From Erythrobacter litoralis (GTDB lineage Bacteria > Pseudomonadota > Alphaproteobacteria > Sphingomonadales > Sphingomonadaceae): a DNA stretch of 64,000 nt. Position numbers and translations under genes: made by a program. A model generated the notes under the pieces. The model saw only the letters and a program-made list of their open reading frames with translations, had not been told where the DNA came from and ran no database searches. This document shows positions 34,131 to 42,169 of the stretch, piece after piece; within the stretch, counting starts at the first letter, position 1; each line of letters begins with the position of its first letter. The DNA is taken from positions 1 to 64,000 of the forward strand of contig NZ_SOSI01000006.1 of assembly GCF_029760855.1 (NCBI RefSeq). The letters are read 5' to 3'.

Positions 34131-35936
34131 ATGACCGACAATCCTGCCTCGAAGCCCCCAAGGGAAGACGTGGTGCGCATCGGTGCTGCCAGCGCCAGCT
34201 TCGTCGACAGCCGGATCGCAATGTCTCAGCTGCTGGGGTGCGAAAATCCGCTAGATTACATAGTCTTCGACTGCCTGGCCGAAGGCGTCATGAGCATTCT
34301 TGCCCGGGCACGAATTGCCGGAGAACCAGGCTATGTTTCCGATTTCGTTACGGGGCAGATAGCACCGTACCTCGACGTGATCGCCGAAAAGGGCGTGAAG
34401 GTCATCGCCAACGCCGGTGGGCTTGATCCGCGGGCCTGTGCCGCAGCAGTCGAAGCTGTCATTGCGCGTACGGGGATCCAGCTCACGGTTGCGAGTATAT
34501 CGGGAGACAACCTCGGCCATCGCGTCGACGAGCTGGTTAATCGCGGCACCTGCGATATGTTCAGCGGCGCCGATCTCGGCGACAAACTGCAAGATGCCGA
34601 CCAATTCCTGAGCCTCAGCGCCTATACCGGAGCATTCCCAATCGCGCGCGCTCTTGCCGAAGGCGCGGACATCGTAATCACCGGGCGGGTTGTGGACAGC
34701 GCAACAGCCCTCGGCGCACTGATCCACGAGTTCGGTTGGTCGCAAGGAGATTTCGACTTGCTCTCGGCTGGCACTCTTGCGGGCCACCTCATCGAATGCA
34801 CTACACAGGTTACCGGCGCCACATTCACCGATTGGGATGAAGTGAGGGACTGGGCCAATATCGGCTTCCCGATCGCAGCCTGCCACGCTGATGGGATGTT
34901 CGAGATCGGAAAGCCCGAAGGCAGCGGAGGGATAGTTTCGGTCGGCACGGTTTCAGAGCAGTTGCTTTACGAGGTGGGCGACGCATCAGCATACGCAGTA
35001 CCCGACGTCGTGTGCGACTGGACCGGGGTCGAGGTTGCACTGGTTGGGCCGGATCGCGTGCGCGTCAGCGGCGCGAAAGGCCGAGGCCGGCCGAACCGTT
35101 TGAAAGCCGCCCTTACATGGGATCGCGGATGGAGAGCGACCGCGCTGGCGCCAATCGTTGGCCAGAAGGCGTGCGCCAAGGCAAATCGGACGGCCGCCGA
35201 ACTCTTTAAGCGTTGCTCCATGCTCTTGGCCGAAGCTGACCTCCCCGGGTTCCAGCACACCCATTGTGATGTGATCGGGGATGACAGCAGAGCAATATGC
35301 CGAATGGTTGCCGACCATATCGACCGCGAAGGTGCAGCCCTTTTTGCGCGCGAACAGAGCTCAATCATGACCAGCATGTGTGTCGGCACATCGGTGCCGC
35401 TGGGGACGACAGTCAAACCGCTCACCTTCTTCGGGAGCTTTCTCTTGGAGCGTGTGGAAGTTCCAATCATTATCTCAATAGGCGGGCATGACGTCCACTT
35501 TGAGGAAAGCATTGGACTCTGCCCGAGCGACCAAGCCGACCCGGTTGGGGAGCCAGCCCCGCCGGACGATGACCCGGTCAGCGAAGTTCCTCTCATCGCG
35601 CTCGCCTGGGCACGAAGCGGCGACAAGGGTGACTTGTTCAATGTCGGGGTGATCGCCCGGAAGCCCACCTTCCTCCCCCATATCTATCACGCACTGTCAC
35701 CGGACCGGGTCGCTGCGCATTATGCGTACAAACTTGGTGGATCTGTGTGCGAGGTGACGCGCAAGGCAGTCCCCGGAATTCACGCTCTCAACCTCGTGGT
35801 TTCGAACTCCCTTTCCGGCGGAATGCTGGCCAATCCGTCATTTGATCCGGCGGCCAAGGGAATGGCTCAGCTGCTACTCGATTTTCCCGTTCCAATCCCT
35901 TCCGGTCTCGAACCGAACAGAACCCAGGAGTCATAA
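34131..35936 (+). CDS. AtuA-like protein (DUF1446 plus C-terminal domain)
   Basis: 601 residues, the full two-domain form. The DUF1446 part (about 10-460) opens VRIGAASASFVDSRIA and contains YIVFDCLAEGVMSILAR, VIANAGGLDPRACAAAVEA and DIVITGRVVDSATALGAL. A C-terminal domain from about 490 has IALAWARSGDKGDLFNVGVI and VSNSLSGGMLANPSFD. AtuA is required for acyclic terpene (citronellol/geraniol) use in pseudomonads, but its reaction is unknown. No geranyl-CoA carboxylase is in the window. The ATG abuts GGAGAG, which is too close for a normal ribosome site, so the start could be a downstream GTG. Confidence 0.85.
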   Translation: MTDNPASKPPREDVVRIGAASASFVDSRIAMSQLLGCENPLDYIVFDCLAEGVMSILARARIAGEPGYVSDFVTGQIAPYLDVIAEKGVKVIANAGGLDPRACAAAVEAVIARTGIQLTVASISGDNLGHRVDELVNRGTCDMFSGADLGDKLQDADQFLSLSAYTGAFPIARALAEGADIVITGRVVDSATALGALIHEFGWSQGDFDLLSAGTLAGHLIECTTQVTGATFTDWDEVRDWANIGFPIAACHADGMFEIGKPEGSGGIVSVGTVSEQLLYEVGDASAYAVPDVVCDWTGVEVALVGPDRVRVSGAKGRGRPNRLKAALTWDRGWRATALAPIVGQKACAKANRTAAELFKRCSMLLAEADLPGFQHTHCDVIGDDSRAICRMVADHIDREGAALFAREQSSIMTSMCVGTSVPLGTTVKPLTFFGSFLLERVEVPIIISIGGHDVHFEESIGLCPSDQADPVGEPAPPDDDPVSEVPLIALAWARSGDKGDLFNVGVIARKPTFLPHIYHALSPDRVAAHYAYKLGGSVCEVTRKAVPGIHALNLVVSNSLSGGMLANPSFDPAAKGMAQLLLDFPVPIPSGLEPNRTQES

Positions 35937-35937
35937 A

Positions 35938-36789
35938 ATGACCCGCGATTACAGCTATTTCCAAAAGGGCGTAGAGAAGGTTTCGACAACGTCCAGCCAA
36001 TTGGTCAGCTCCTCTCGCTTTCTCAACCACCCCGGTCTTAGAGATTGGTTGCCGCTGCATTTGATGCGTCGGAACGGTCCCGACCTCCCGATCGCGTCGG
36101 ATCCTACCGCCGGGCTAGCCCAGGCGCTGACCGACCTGCGCACACCGGAACGGATGCAAGCGCTGATCGACCACGAAAAGGCAGTGAACCCGAAATTTCG
36201 CGACTGGGTCGAGGAAAAATACCTAAGCCCACTGACCGAGGAAGATTTCGCAAAATTCCCTAAGGGCAGCTTCGGCGCGGAATACTATCATTACATCACC
36301 GAGCATGGCATCGCACTGAACTTCGGCTGGGCCAATTCGCCTCCGCAAAGCGACTGGGATTTCATCCAGAAGCGCAATGGCCAGATTCATGATTTCGAAC
36401 ATCTGATGACCGGCGGACAGTTTAATTCCCTAGGCGAATTGCTGCCCTACATGGTGCGCCTGTCGAACCCGCATACTCACCTCACTGCCGAAGTCGCGAC
36501 GGAGTTTTCCCTGATCTACATTTTCGGTGCCAACCGCCTTATTTTCAGGAGTTTTCTTCACTATCCCGAGACCTGGAACACCACCCTCGAAATGGTGCGG
36601 CGCGGGCTCGCCATCGGCGAAGCTTCAGATCCCATTATGATCATGCGGTATGAAGACGCTCTGCACCTCTCGATCCCCGAAGCACGTGAAATGCTCGGCT
36701 ATCGTGAAGCGGAAGATTTCGACAGCGAACCGATGAACCGGATATTCACCGAAGAAGAAATCCCAGACCGGATCGTGCCTCAGCCGTAA
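35938..36789 (+). CDS. Coq4-like protein
   Basis: 283 residues. The Coq4 metal motif HDxxH-x11-E is complete: H151, D152, H155, E167 in QIHDFEHLMTGGQFNSLGEL. Eukaryotic COQ4 carries out oxidative decarboxylation at ring C1 in ubiquinone synthesis. Here the gene starts one base after the AtuA-like stop with AGGAG upstream, in a catabolic operon with no ubiquinone genes, so a decarboxylation or hydroxylation on a catabolic intermediate is a reasonable hypothesis. Its 3' end overlaps the convergent dehydrogenase gene by ten bases. A second Coq4-like gene begins at 63206. Confidence 0.85.
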   Translation: MTRDYSYFQKGVEKVSTTSSQLVSSSRFLNHPGLRDWLPLHLMRRNGPDLPIASDPTAGLAQALTDLRTPERMQALIDHEKAVNPKFRDWVEEKYLSPLTEEDFAKFPKGSFGAEYYHYITEHGIALNFGWANSPPQSDWDFIQKRNGQIHDFEHLMTGGQFNSLGELLPYMVRLSNPHTHLTAEVATEFSLIYIFGANRLIFRSFLHYPETWNTTLEMVRRGLAIGEASDPIMIMRYEDALHLSIPEAREMLGYREAEDFDSEPMNRIFTEEEIPDRIVPQP

Positions 36790-37853
36790 GCTAGCTCGGC
36801 GAAGCGCTCGACTTGTCGCGCTTCGCCGCCATGCCGGTTCGCAAAGGCAACCAGGCGCTTGTAGAAATGCCCGACAGGGTATTCGTCTGTGACACCTATC
36901 CCGCCGTGCAACTGGATTGCTTGACCGCAGACGAAAAGTCCTGCCTGCGCCACACGTGCACGCGTCGCGGCGGCGAGCTTTGCGCGCTCCGATGTCTTTC
37001 CGCTTGCAAGGCCGGAAAGACCTACTTGCAGGATTGATCGGGCCTGTTCGAGCTCGATGAACATATCCGCAATGCGATGACGCAATGCCTGAAACTCGCC
37101 GATCAGCTGACCGTACTGCTTTCGCGTCATCAAATAATCGCGAGTCATGTCGAAGGCCGCTTCCATCGCACCGAGCGCCTCGGCACTCTCCAGCACCAAC
37201 GCACGATCGATGGCCTCCTTTAAAGCGTTCTCCGCTGCCGATCCGGAGAGAAGCAATTGTGCAGGAGTATCTTCAAGATGCAGCTCGATGCCGGCGCGCT
37301 GGTCGATCGTTTCGTACGACCGGACCGGCGCGCTCAAGGCACCGATTTCGAATAGCGCCAATGCGCCGTCGGTTTGACGGGCCGAGACGACAAGGCTTGT
37401 CGGCTCACCGACGATTGCCGACTTCGTGCCGGTCAGCTTCCAGCCATCATTCTCGGTAGCCTTCGTCTCAATGTTCGGGAAGTGGCCACGCATTCCCGGT
37501 TCGTCATGAGCGAGCACGGGTTTCGCGCCGCCCAACGCTACTTCCTCGGCTCGTTCAGGCGAAACGGCGAGGAGAAGATGCGCGCCGACCATGCCGCATT
37601 CAACAAACCCTGAGCGTACCAGCGCCCGGCCGAGTTCCTCGGCAATGACGGCACTGTCGACGTCGCTACCTCCCAAGCCGCCAGCCACTTCTGGCAAACC
37701 GGCCATGAGCCACCCCTGTTCAGCACCGTATGCCCAATCGGCCTCCGCGTTTCCGGGTTCGCGAACATCGCGAGTACTGGCCCAGCGCCGGACGCTTTCG
37801 CGCAACATTTCTTGCTCTTCGGTGGGGAGAATTTGGAGGTCCATGGCGGTCAT
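36780..37853 (-). CDS. Acyl-CoA dehydrogenase, small/beta-type subunit of a pair
   Basis: 357 residues. Fold recognisable from LQILPTEEQEMLRESVRRWA, LPEVAGGLGGSDVDSAVIAEELGRA, MTRKQYGQLIGEFQALRHRI and [22 protein letters not shown]. The usual FTEPDAGSD-type flavin/substrate loop is absent or much altered, and the C-terminus lacks the catalytic YEGT segment, ending FANRHGGEARQVERFAELAYG. Such partners form heteromers with a complete subunit, as in steroid-degrading actinobacteria. The ATG at 37853 overlaps the stop of the partner gene (ATGA). Last gene of a four-gene unit. Confidence 0.88.
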   Translation of the reverse strand: MTAMDLQILPTEEQEMLRESVRRWASTRDVREPGNAEADWAYGAEQGWLMAGLPEVAGGLGGSDVDSAVIAEELGRALVRSGFVECGMVGAHLLLAVSPERAEEVALGGAKPVLAHDEPGMRGHFPNIETKATENDGWKLTGTKSAIVGEPTSLVVSARQTDGALALFEIGALSAPVRSYETIDQRAGIELHLEDTPAQLLLSGSAAENALKEAIDRALVLESAEALGAMEAAFDMTRDYLMTRKQYGQLIGEFQALRHRIADMFIELEQARSILQVGLSGLASGKTSERAKLAAATRARVAQAGLFVCGQAIQLHGGIGVTDEYPVGHFYKRLVAFANRHGGEARQVERFAELAYG

Positions 37854-39067
37854 GCCCTCAGCAACTGCGCAGCGATAATGTTGCGCTGCACTTCGTTGGC
37901 ACCGCCATAAATCGTGGCGGACCGGTGATAGAGGAAGTCGGAGACCACGCCATATGCTGCGGGATTTCCGGGAGCTTGCGAAGGCGCATCGAGCATGTAG
38001 TCGCCCTCTGCGTAATGCGGCATTGCAGCATCGCCCAATGCCTCGATTGCAAGCGCACCCAGTTTCTGAAGCAATTCTGTGCCTTTGACCTTGAGGATCG
38101 AGGGCGTCGGTGAATGCTGGTTCACCCCGGCCTCTTCCTCGGCGACGACACGAAGAAGGGTCGCTTCGTGAGCCATCAGCTCGATTTCCAACTGAGCGAG
38201 GCGACGGGCAAAGTGCGGCTCGTTGATAAGTCTGCCTGCGCCACATGTGTTCTCTTCAGCTGCGATTGACTTGATACGTGCGGCCAGCCCCTTGCAGCGC
38301 GGCACCACTGCGGAGAAGGTGCGTTCGGCGCCCAACAATTGCTTGGCGTAGGTCCAGCCTTCGTTCTCTTCGCCGATTAGGTTGGTCACCGGCACGCGAA
38401 CGTCCTCGAAGAACACTTCGTTAAGGACATGCCCCCCTTCGATCCCGATTATCGGGCGAATGGTGATCCCGGGTGTCTTGAGATCGACAAGGAGGAAGGA
38501 GATACCAGCCTGTTTGCGACCCTCGGTAGAGGTGCGGACAAGACAGAATACCCAGTCACAATATTGCGCCTCCGACGTCCAGATCTTCTGGCCGTTCACG
38601 ACATACTCATCGCCATCTCGCACGGCTCTGGTCTGGAGCGAGGCAAGGTCCGATCCGGCGTTGGGCTCAGAAAAACCTTGGGCCCAAAAATGCTCGCCCG
38701 ATCGGATCTTTGGCAGGAAATAGTCTTTCTGTTCCTGATTGCCGATGGCGTAGATAATCGGACCAACAAGGTGAAATGCCTGCGGATTTACCGCCGGGCA
38801 TCCGGCTAGATAGCATTCTTCGTCAAATATGTGACGCTTGGTAATCGACCACCCGGTACCGCCATATTCGGTCGGCCAATTGAGAGCCGCCCAGCCCTTC
38901 TCATTGAGCCTTGCAGTCCAGAATTCGACATCCGGCTTATGAGGATGGTAGCCCAGCAACGTCCGCGCGGCCATTTCTGCAGGCAATTGCTCCGCAACGA
39001 ATGCCCGAATCTCGGCCCGAAATTCCTCGTCCGACAACTGATGGAGTTGTTCCGTTGAGATGGTCAT
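37850..39067 (-). CDS. Acyl-CoA dehydrogenase, FAD-binding subunit of a pair
   Basis: 405 residues. GWAALNWPTEYGGTGWSITK, WAQGFSEPNAGSDLASLQTR, VNGQKIWTSEAQYCDW and GGHVLNEVFFEDVRVP mark a complete flavin-binding subunit. The C-terminus is YGGANEVQRNIIAAQLL, with glycine where medium-chain enzymes have the catalytic glutamate, as in the long FadE-type group. Overlaps both neighbours by four bases (ATGA junctions with the lipocalin-like gene and with the small subunit), supporting co-translation and a hetero-oligomer. Confidence 0.9.
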   Translation of the reverse strand: MTISTEQLHQLSDEEFRAEIRAFVAEQLPAEMAARTLLGYHPHKPDVEFWTARLNEKGWAALNWPTEYGGTGWSITKRHIFDEECYLAGCPAVNPQAFHLVGPIIYAIGNQEQKDYFLPKIRSGEHFWAQGFSEPNAGSDLASLQTRAVRDGDEYVVNGQKIWTSEAQYCDWVFCLVRTSTEGRKQAGISFLLVDLKTPGITIRPIIGIEGGHVLNEVFFEDVRVPVTNLIGEENEGWTYAKQLLGAERTFSAVVPRCKGLAARIKSIAAEENTCGAGRLINEPHFARRLAQLEIELMAHEATLLRVVAEEEAGVNQHSPTPSILKVKGTELLQKLGALAIEALGDAAMPHYAEGDYMLDAPSQAPGNPAAYGVVSDFLYHRSATIYGGANEVQRNIIAAQLLRA

Positions 39068-39594
39068 GGGGAAAAGCTTCGGAAGCCGTCGTCATGATCC
39101 CAATCAAGCGCGGTCCAACTCCTTGAAGCTTTGTCTCCGTTCTCGGCTTGCCGAGTTTTACCCCAGCCCACTGAATAGCCGTAATTCGTCTCGCCGCCGA
39201 TCTTTTCGTTGCCGCTCGAGATTTTCTTCCATTCCAGTTCAAAATGGGAACCATCAAGTACGGTCGAAAGGATCAAGCGATCGCCGGCAAATCGGAAATT
39301 GCGCTCCTGGACTGTGCCCGGCAACCCTTCAACCGAAGCTGACTCCACATGATGCCGCACAATTCCACTGCCGGCGTCGACATCGTATCGGCCTGAATAA
39401 CACGAGATTGCGTCGATACCGCTGGAAACATTGCCGTCGCCCGACAGTAGTTGGACCGACATCGCCCCATCCGCAGTATAGCTGATCATTCCGTTCGGCT
39501 GGCTGCCGAGCGGTTGCTCGACCTCGCCATTCGTCCCGATCTTGTCGAACCGCTGTAGCGACCAGCCGCCTTGGAATTCACTATTCACCGACAT
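39064..39594 (-). CDS. Lipocalin-like domain protein
   Basis: 176 residues. GGWSLQRFDKIGTNGEVEQP, then LGSQPNGMISYTADGAMSVQ, is the repeated-strand signature of the small lipocalin-like (lipocalin_5) family; no signal peptide, so cytoplasmic. Probably binds a hydrophobic intermediate. The last 35 residues are charged and of lower complexity. Sits between a crotonase and the paired dehydrogenases and overlaps both genes, so it is a genuine operon member. Function unproven for the family. Confidence 0.78.
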   Translation of the reverse strand: MSVNSEFQGGWSLQRFDKIGTNGEVEQPLGSQPNGMISYTADGAMSVQLLSGDGNVSSGIDAISCYSGRYDVDAGSGIVRHHVESASVEGLPGTVQERNFRFAGDRLILSTVLDGSHFELEWKKISSGNEKIGGETNYGYSVGWGKTRQAENGDKASRSWTALDWDHDDGFRSFSP

Positions 39595-40414
39595 GGGCTT
39601 CGCTCTTTGCTTCCGAAATTTCTGTCTTGCGTCGCTTCGCCAGCAAGTCTCGTGACAGCATCATGGCCCGGCTTTCCCGATCCAGTGAGGTCACGAAGGT
39701 TTCCATCAGCGCCGCATTGAGGTTGATCTTGGCATAGGCTGCTGCCTCTCCCGGAAGCCTGGCCAGCCTACGCGCCATTTCGAAGACCTCGCTCGCCAGG
39801 TGTTCATCCTCGTAGACTGCGTCGACCAGACCGAAATCCTGCGCTTCCTTCGCGTTGCGCTTGGCATCAAGCAAGTAAAGCTGGCGAGCTTTCGCCGTGC
39901 CGAGGATATGGGTCCAGAGCCAGCTACCGCCATAATCGCCCGAAACCCCCCCCGAAGTGAAGGCCGAGCGAAACTTGGCCGACGTTCCGGCAACGCGAAA
40001 ATCGCAAGCTGCAGCGAGGCTCATCCCCGCTCCGGCGCAAGCCCCATTTATCATCGCGATTGTCGGTTTCGGCATCTCATGCAGAAGCCGTGACGCCTCC
40101 GCACTTCTCCGAACCCACCCGACCCGCTTTTCGAACCCCGAACCCTTAGGCTTGTCCGACGAACGCTCCTGCGATGCGACGGCCCTGTCCTTGGCCGCCT
40201 TTGCAATGGCGCGAATGTCACCGCCCGCGCAAAAGCCTTTGCCTTCGCCGGTCAGGATCACGCAGCGAATATCCTCGTCCTCAGCCACGTCCTGGAGCGC
40301 CTTGTGCAACTCGCGCATCAAATACGTGTCGAGTGCATTGAGCACGTCGGGCCGATTGAGCGTGAGGGTGCAAATCCCCTCATCCACCTGCTTTTTGACG
40401 AGCTCTTCCGACAC
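39581..40414 (-). CDS. Enoyl-CoA hydratase/isomerase (crotonase family)
   Basis: 277 residues from the chosen start. GEGKGFCAGGDIRAIAKAAK, an inserted charged loop, then NGACAGAGMSLAAACDFRVA and FTSGGVSGDYGGSWLWTHIL. An in-frame ATG eight codons upstream (40438) is only 11 bases from the operator; the GTG at 40414 has TTGGAG six bases before it and similarity begins there (KKQVDEGICTLTLNRP), so I prefer it. First gene of the crotonase / lipocalin-like / dehydrogenase pair unit. Catalytic glutamates are not at the standard positions, so the reaction is uncertain. Confidence 0.88.
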   Translation of the reverse strand: MSEELVKKQVDEGICTLTLNRPDVLNALDTYLMRELHKALQDVAEDEDIRCVILTGEGKGFCAGGDIRAIAKAAKDRAVASQERSSDKPKGSGFEKRVGWVRRSAEASRLLHEMPKPTIAMINGACAGAGMSLAAACDFRVAGTSAKFRSAFTSGGVSGDYGGSWLWTHILGTAKARQLYLLDAKRNAKEAQDFGLVDAVYEDEHLASEVFEMARRLARLPGEAAAYAKINLNAALMETFVTSLDRESRAMMLSRDLLAKRRKTEISEAKSEAHVGE

Positions 40415-40448
40415 CCCAAACTCCAAGATGACCTTCATGAAATTCTTA

Positions 40449-40464
40449 ATTGAGATACCTCAAA
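40449..40464. promoter_or_regulatory. Candidate operator, 16-bp palindrome (crotonase operon copy)
   Basis: ATTGAGATACCTCAAA: 6 of 6 and 5 of 6. It lies 35 bases upstream of the GTG start and overlaps the last codons of the DUF2156 gene, so it is squeezed between two same-strand units. Confidence 0.7.
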
Positions 40465-41314
40465 TGCGCAAGCGCCATTTGGACTGACGCTTGGCCGGAA
40501 CGTAAGCCCGTTTTGACTGAGCCAATCCCGGATTACCCAAATCCTGTTCGAAGTTGATCCATTGCGCCCCGGATCGCCCGGCGTATTGCGAAAACATCCA
40601 TGGGTAGGCGGCGGAGTACTGTCGCCTACCTTTGGCGAAATGTACGATGCGCGTGTCTCTGGTACCGCTCGACAAGAGGAAGGCCACGGCCTCGCCAGAT
40701 ACTTTTACGAGGCAACCTTCCAAACCGAGTTCGCCGGTGAGGTCGAGTGCTTCGCGGCATTCTGCAATGTCGGTCCTGTCAGCTGGTCTCCCGACATCCT
40801 CGGACCAACCCTCAAGCACCTGAAGCGCTTCGGTGACACAGTGATCGGACCAATCCTCGAATTCGGGGGCTAAGGTAGTTTCGAACTGCCGCGCTTGGCT
40901 ACGCCTCGCCTTTGCTCCGGACAACTGCGCCATCGCCGCAGCGTCGTACCAATAATCGCTGTCGGCATCTCGATGATCGCAGCGAAGACCCAACTCCTCG
41001 ACAAGTTGAGAGACCGCATCTCCGACAGGAAAGATGCAATCGACCCCGGTCGAAAGCAGCGCCCTGAAATTGTCTCCACTCGGTTTTTCCAGCGGAAGCG
41101 CATGGACTTCGCCGTCATAAGTGATGCCGCGGATGTGCGGCAGACCGTCCTCAACCAGTCGATAGTCGTGCCGATTCCGGAACAGCCAGAGGTTGGCAAA
41201 TGAATACTCGGCGGGCGCGAACGGCCCAATCTCCAAGGCAGCAGAAATAGCGCCCGCATCGGAAAGCGTCAGGGCCCTGCCGAGGGTTTCGGTTGATGGG
41301 TGGGCAATCGGCAC
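40460..41314 (-). CDS. DUF2156 (phosphatidylglycerol lysyltransferase C-terminal-like) protein
   Basis: 284 residues with two GNAT-like halves. YSFANLWLFRNRHDYRL near the N-terminus and WINFEQDLGNPGLAQSKRAY near the C-terminus are the family signatures. Known relatives (MprF C-terminal domain) transfer an amino acid from aminoacyl-tRNA to a lipid; stand-alone DUF2156 proteins are mostly uncharacterised. GTG start with AGGTTGG upstream, twelve bases after the SDR gene. Third gene of a MaoC / SDR / DUF2156 unit; presence in a catabolic operon is unusual. Confidence 0.82.
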   Translation of the reverse strand: MPIAHPSTETLGRALTLSDAGAISAALEIGPFAPAEYSFANLWLFRNRHDYRLVEDGLPHIRGITYDGEVHALPLEKPSGDNFRALLSTGVDCIFPVGDAVSQLVEELGLRCDHRDADSDYWYDAAAMAQLSGAKARRSQARQFETTLAPEFEDWSDHCVTEALQVLEGWSEDVGRPADRTDIAECREALDLTGELGLEGCLVKVSGEAVAFLLSSGTRDTRIVHFAKGRRQYSAAYPWMFSQYAGRSGAQWINFEQDLGNPGLAQSKRAYVPAKRQSKWRLRI

Positions 41315-41326
41315 GGACCAACCTGC

Positions 41327-42166
41327 CTATTCGTACCAGGCTTCCTGCATCTGCGCCGCCATGCGGATCACAGCCGGAAGCGGTGCCTGCACCATTCCAT
41401 TCCAGCGCGCCACGTCATCGGGATTGGCGTAGATGACAGGGAGCCACTCTTCATCGATCTGGTTGAACAGGTTTTCGGCCGCTTCTTCCGGTAGCTGGGG
41501 AATGGCCATGCCCTCGGGCAACCCATCGGGAGTGCGCGTTTCAGCGAAAACCCCGCCGAGCTTCTTCTGCGTCCGCTGAAGACTTTCGGTCCAAGTCGTT
41601 CCGATCATGAAACTGCAGGCGCCGACATTGTGCTTGCCAAGCTCATACCACAGGCCCTGGCCGAGTATGTTGTCATACGCCTTGGCAGCGCCGTAGGTGA
41701 TCCAGCGGTCGAGCCCCACGGCGGCGGCAAGCGAAGAGGCGATTACGAGCCCGCCCTTGCCCCGCTCGGCCAATTTGCGCCCGAAGTGATGGGCCACGCG
41801 AGTGACCGAAGAGCAATTGAGTTCGATATTGAAGAGATGCTCTTCGATATCGAGATCAAGAAAGCTGCCATAAGGCTCTGCTGCGGCGTTATACATGAGG
41901 AAGGCCACATCTTCGCCCTCCATGCCGGTTTCGATCTGATTGACCACATCCTGCGAAACGAGATCGAGCGCGATGGTCTTCGCCTTGACGCCATGCTCTT
42001 CCCTAATGGCGCGGGCGGTTTCTTCAAGCGGCCCTTGCCTGCGAGCGGCGAGCGCAACATTCAGTCCGCGCTTGGCCATCTGATGGGCTACAGCTCTTCC
42101 AAGGCCCTCTGATCCACCGAGGACCAAGCCCCAGTCGCCGTATGCTTCACGATAGTCCGCGGCCAT
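41327..42166 (-). CDS. Short-chain dehydrogenase/reductase
   Basis: 279 residues. Cofactor loop GLVLGGSEGLGRAVA (a GGSEGLG variant of TGxxxGxG), acidic-basic region AARRQGPLEETA suggesting NADP preference, and active site SSLAAAVGLDRWITYGAAKAY with Ser...Tyr-x-x-x-Lys. The C-terminal extension with a WLPVIYANPDDVARW segment is shared in style with the SDR at 52162. Oxidises or reduces an alcohol/ketone of the substrate. Second gene of its unit, three bases after the MaoC-like gene. Confidence 0.9.
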   Translation of the reverse strand: MAADYREAYGDWGLVLGGSEGLGRAVAHQMAKRGLNVALAARRQGPLEETARAIREEHGVKAKTIALDLVSQDVVNQIETGMEGEDVAFLMYNAAAEPYGSFLDLDIEEHLFNIELNCSSVTRVAHHFGRKLAERGKGGLVIASSLAAAVGLDRWITYGAAKAYDNILGQGLWYELGKHNVGACSFMIGTTWTESLQRTQKKLGGVFAETRTPDGLPEGMAIPQLPEEAAENLFNQIDEEWLPVIYANPDDVARWNGMVQAPLPAVIRMAAQMQEAWYE

Positions 42167-42169
42167 GCT

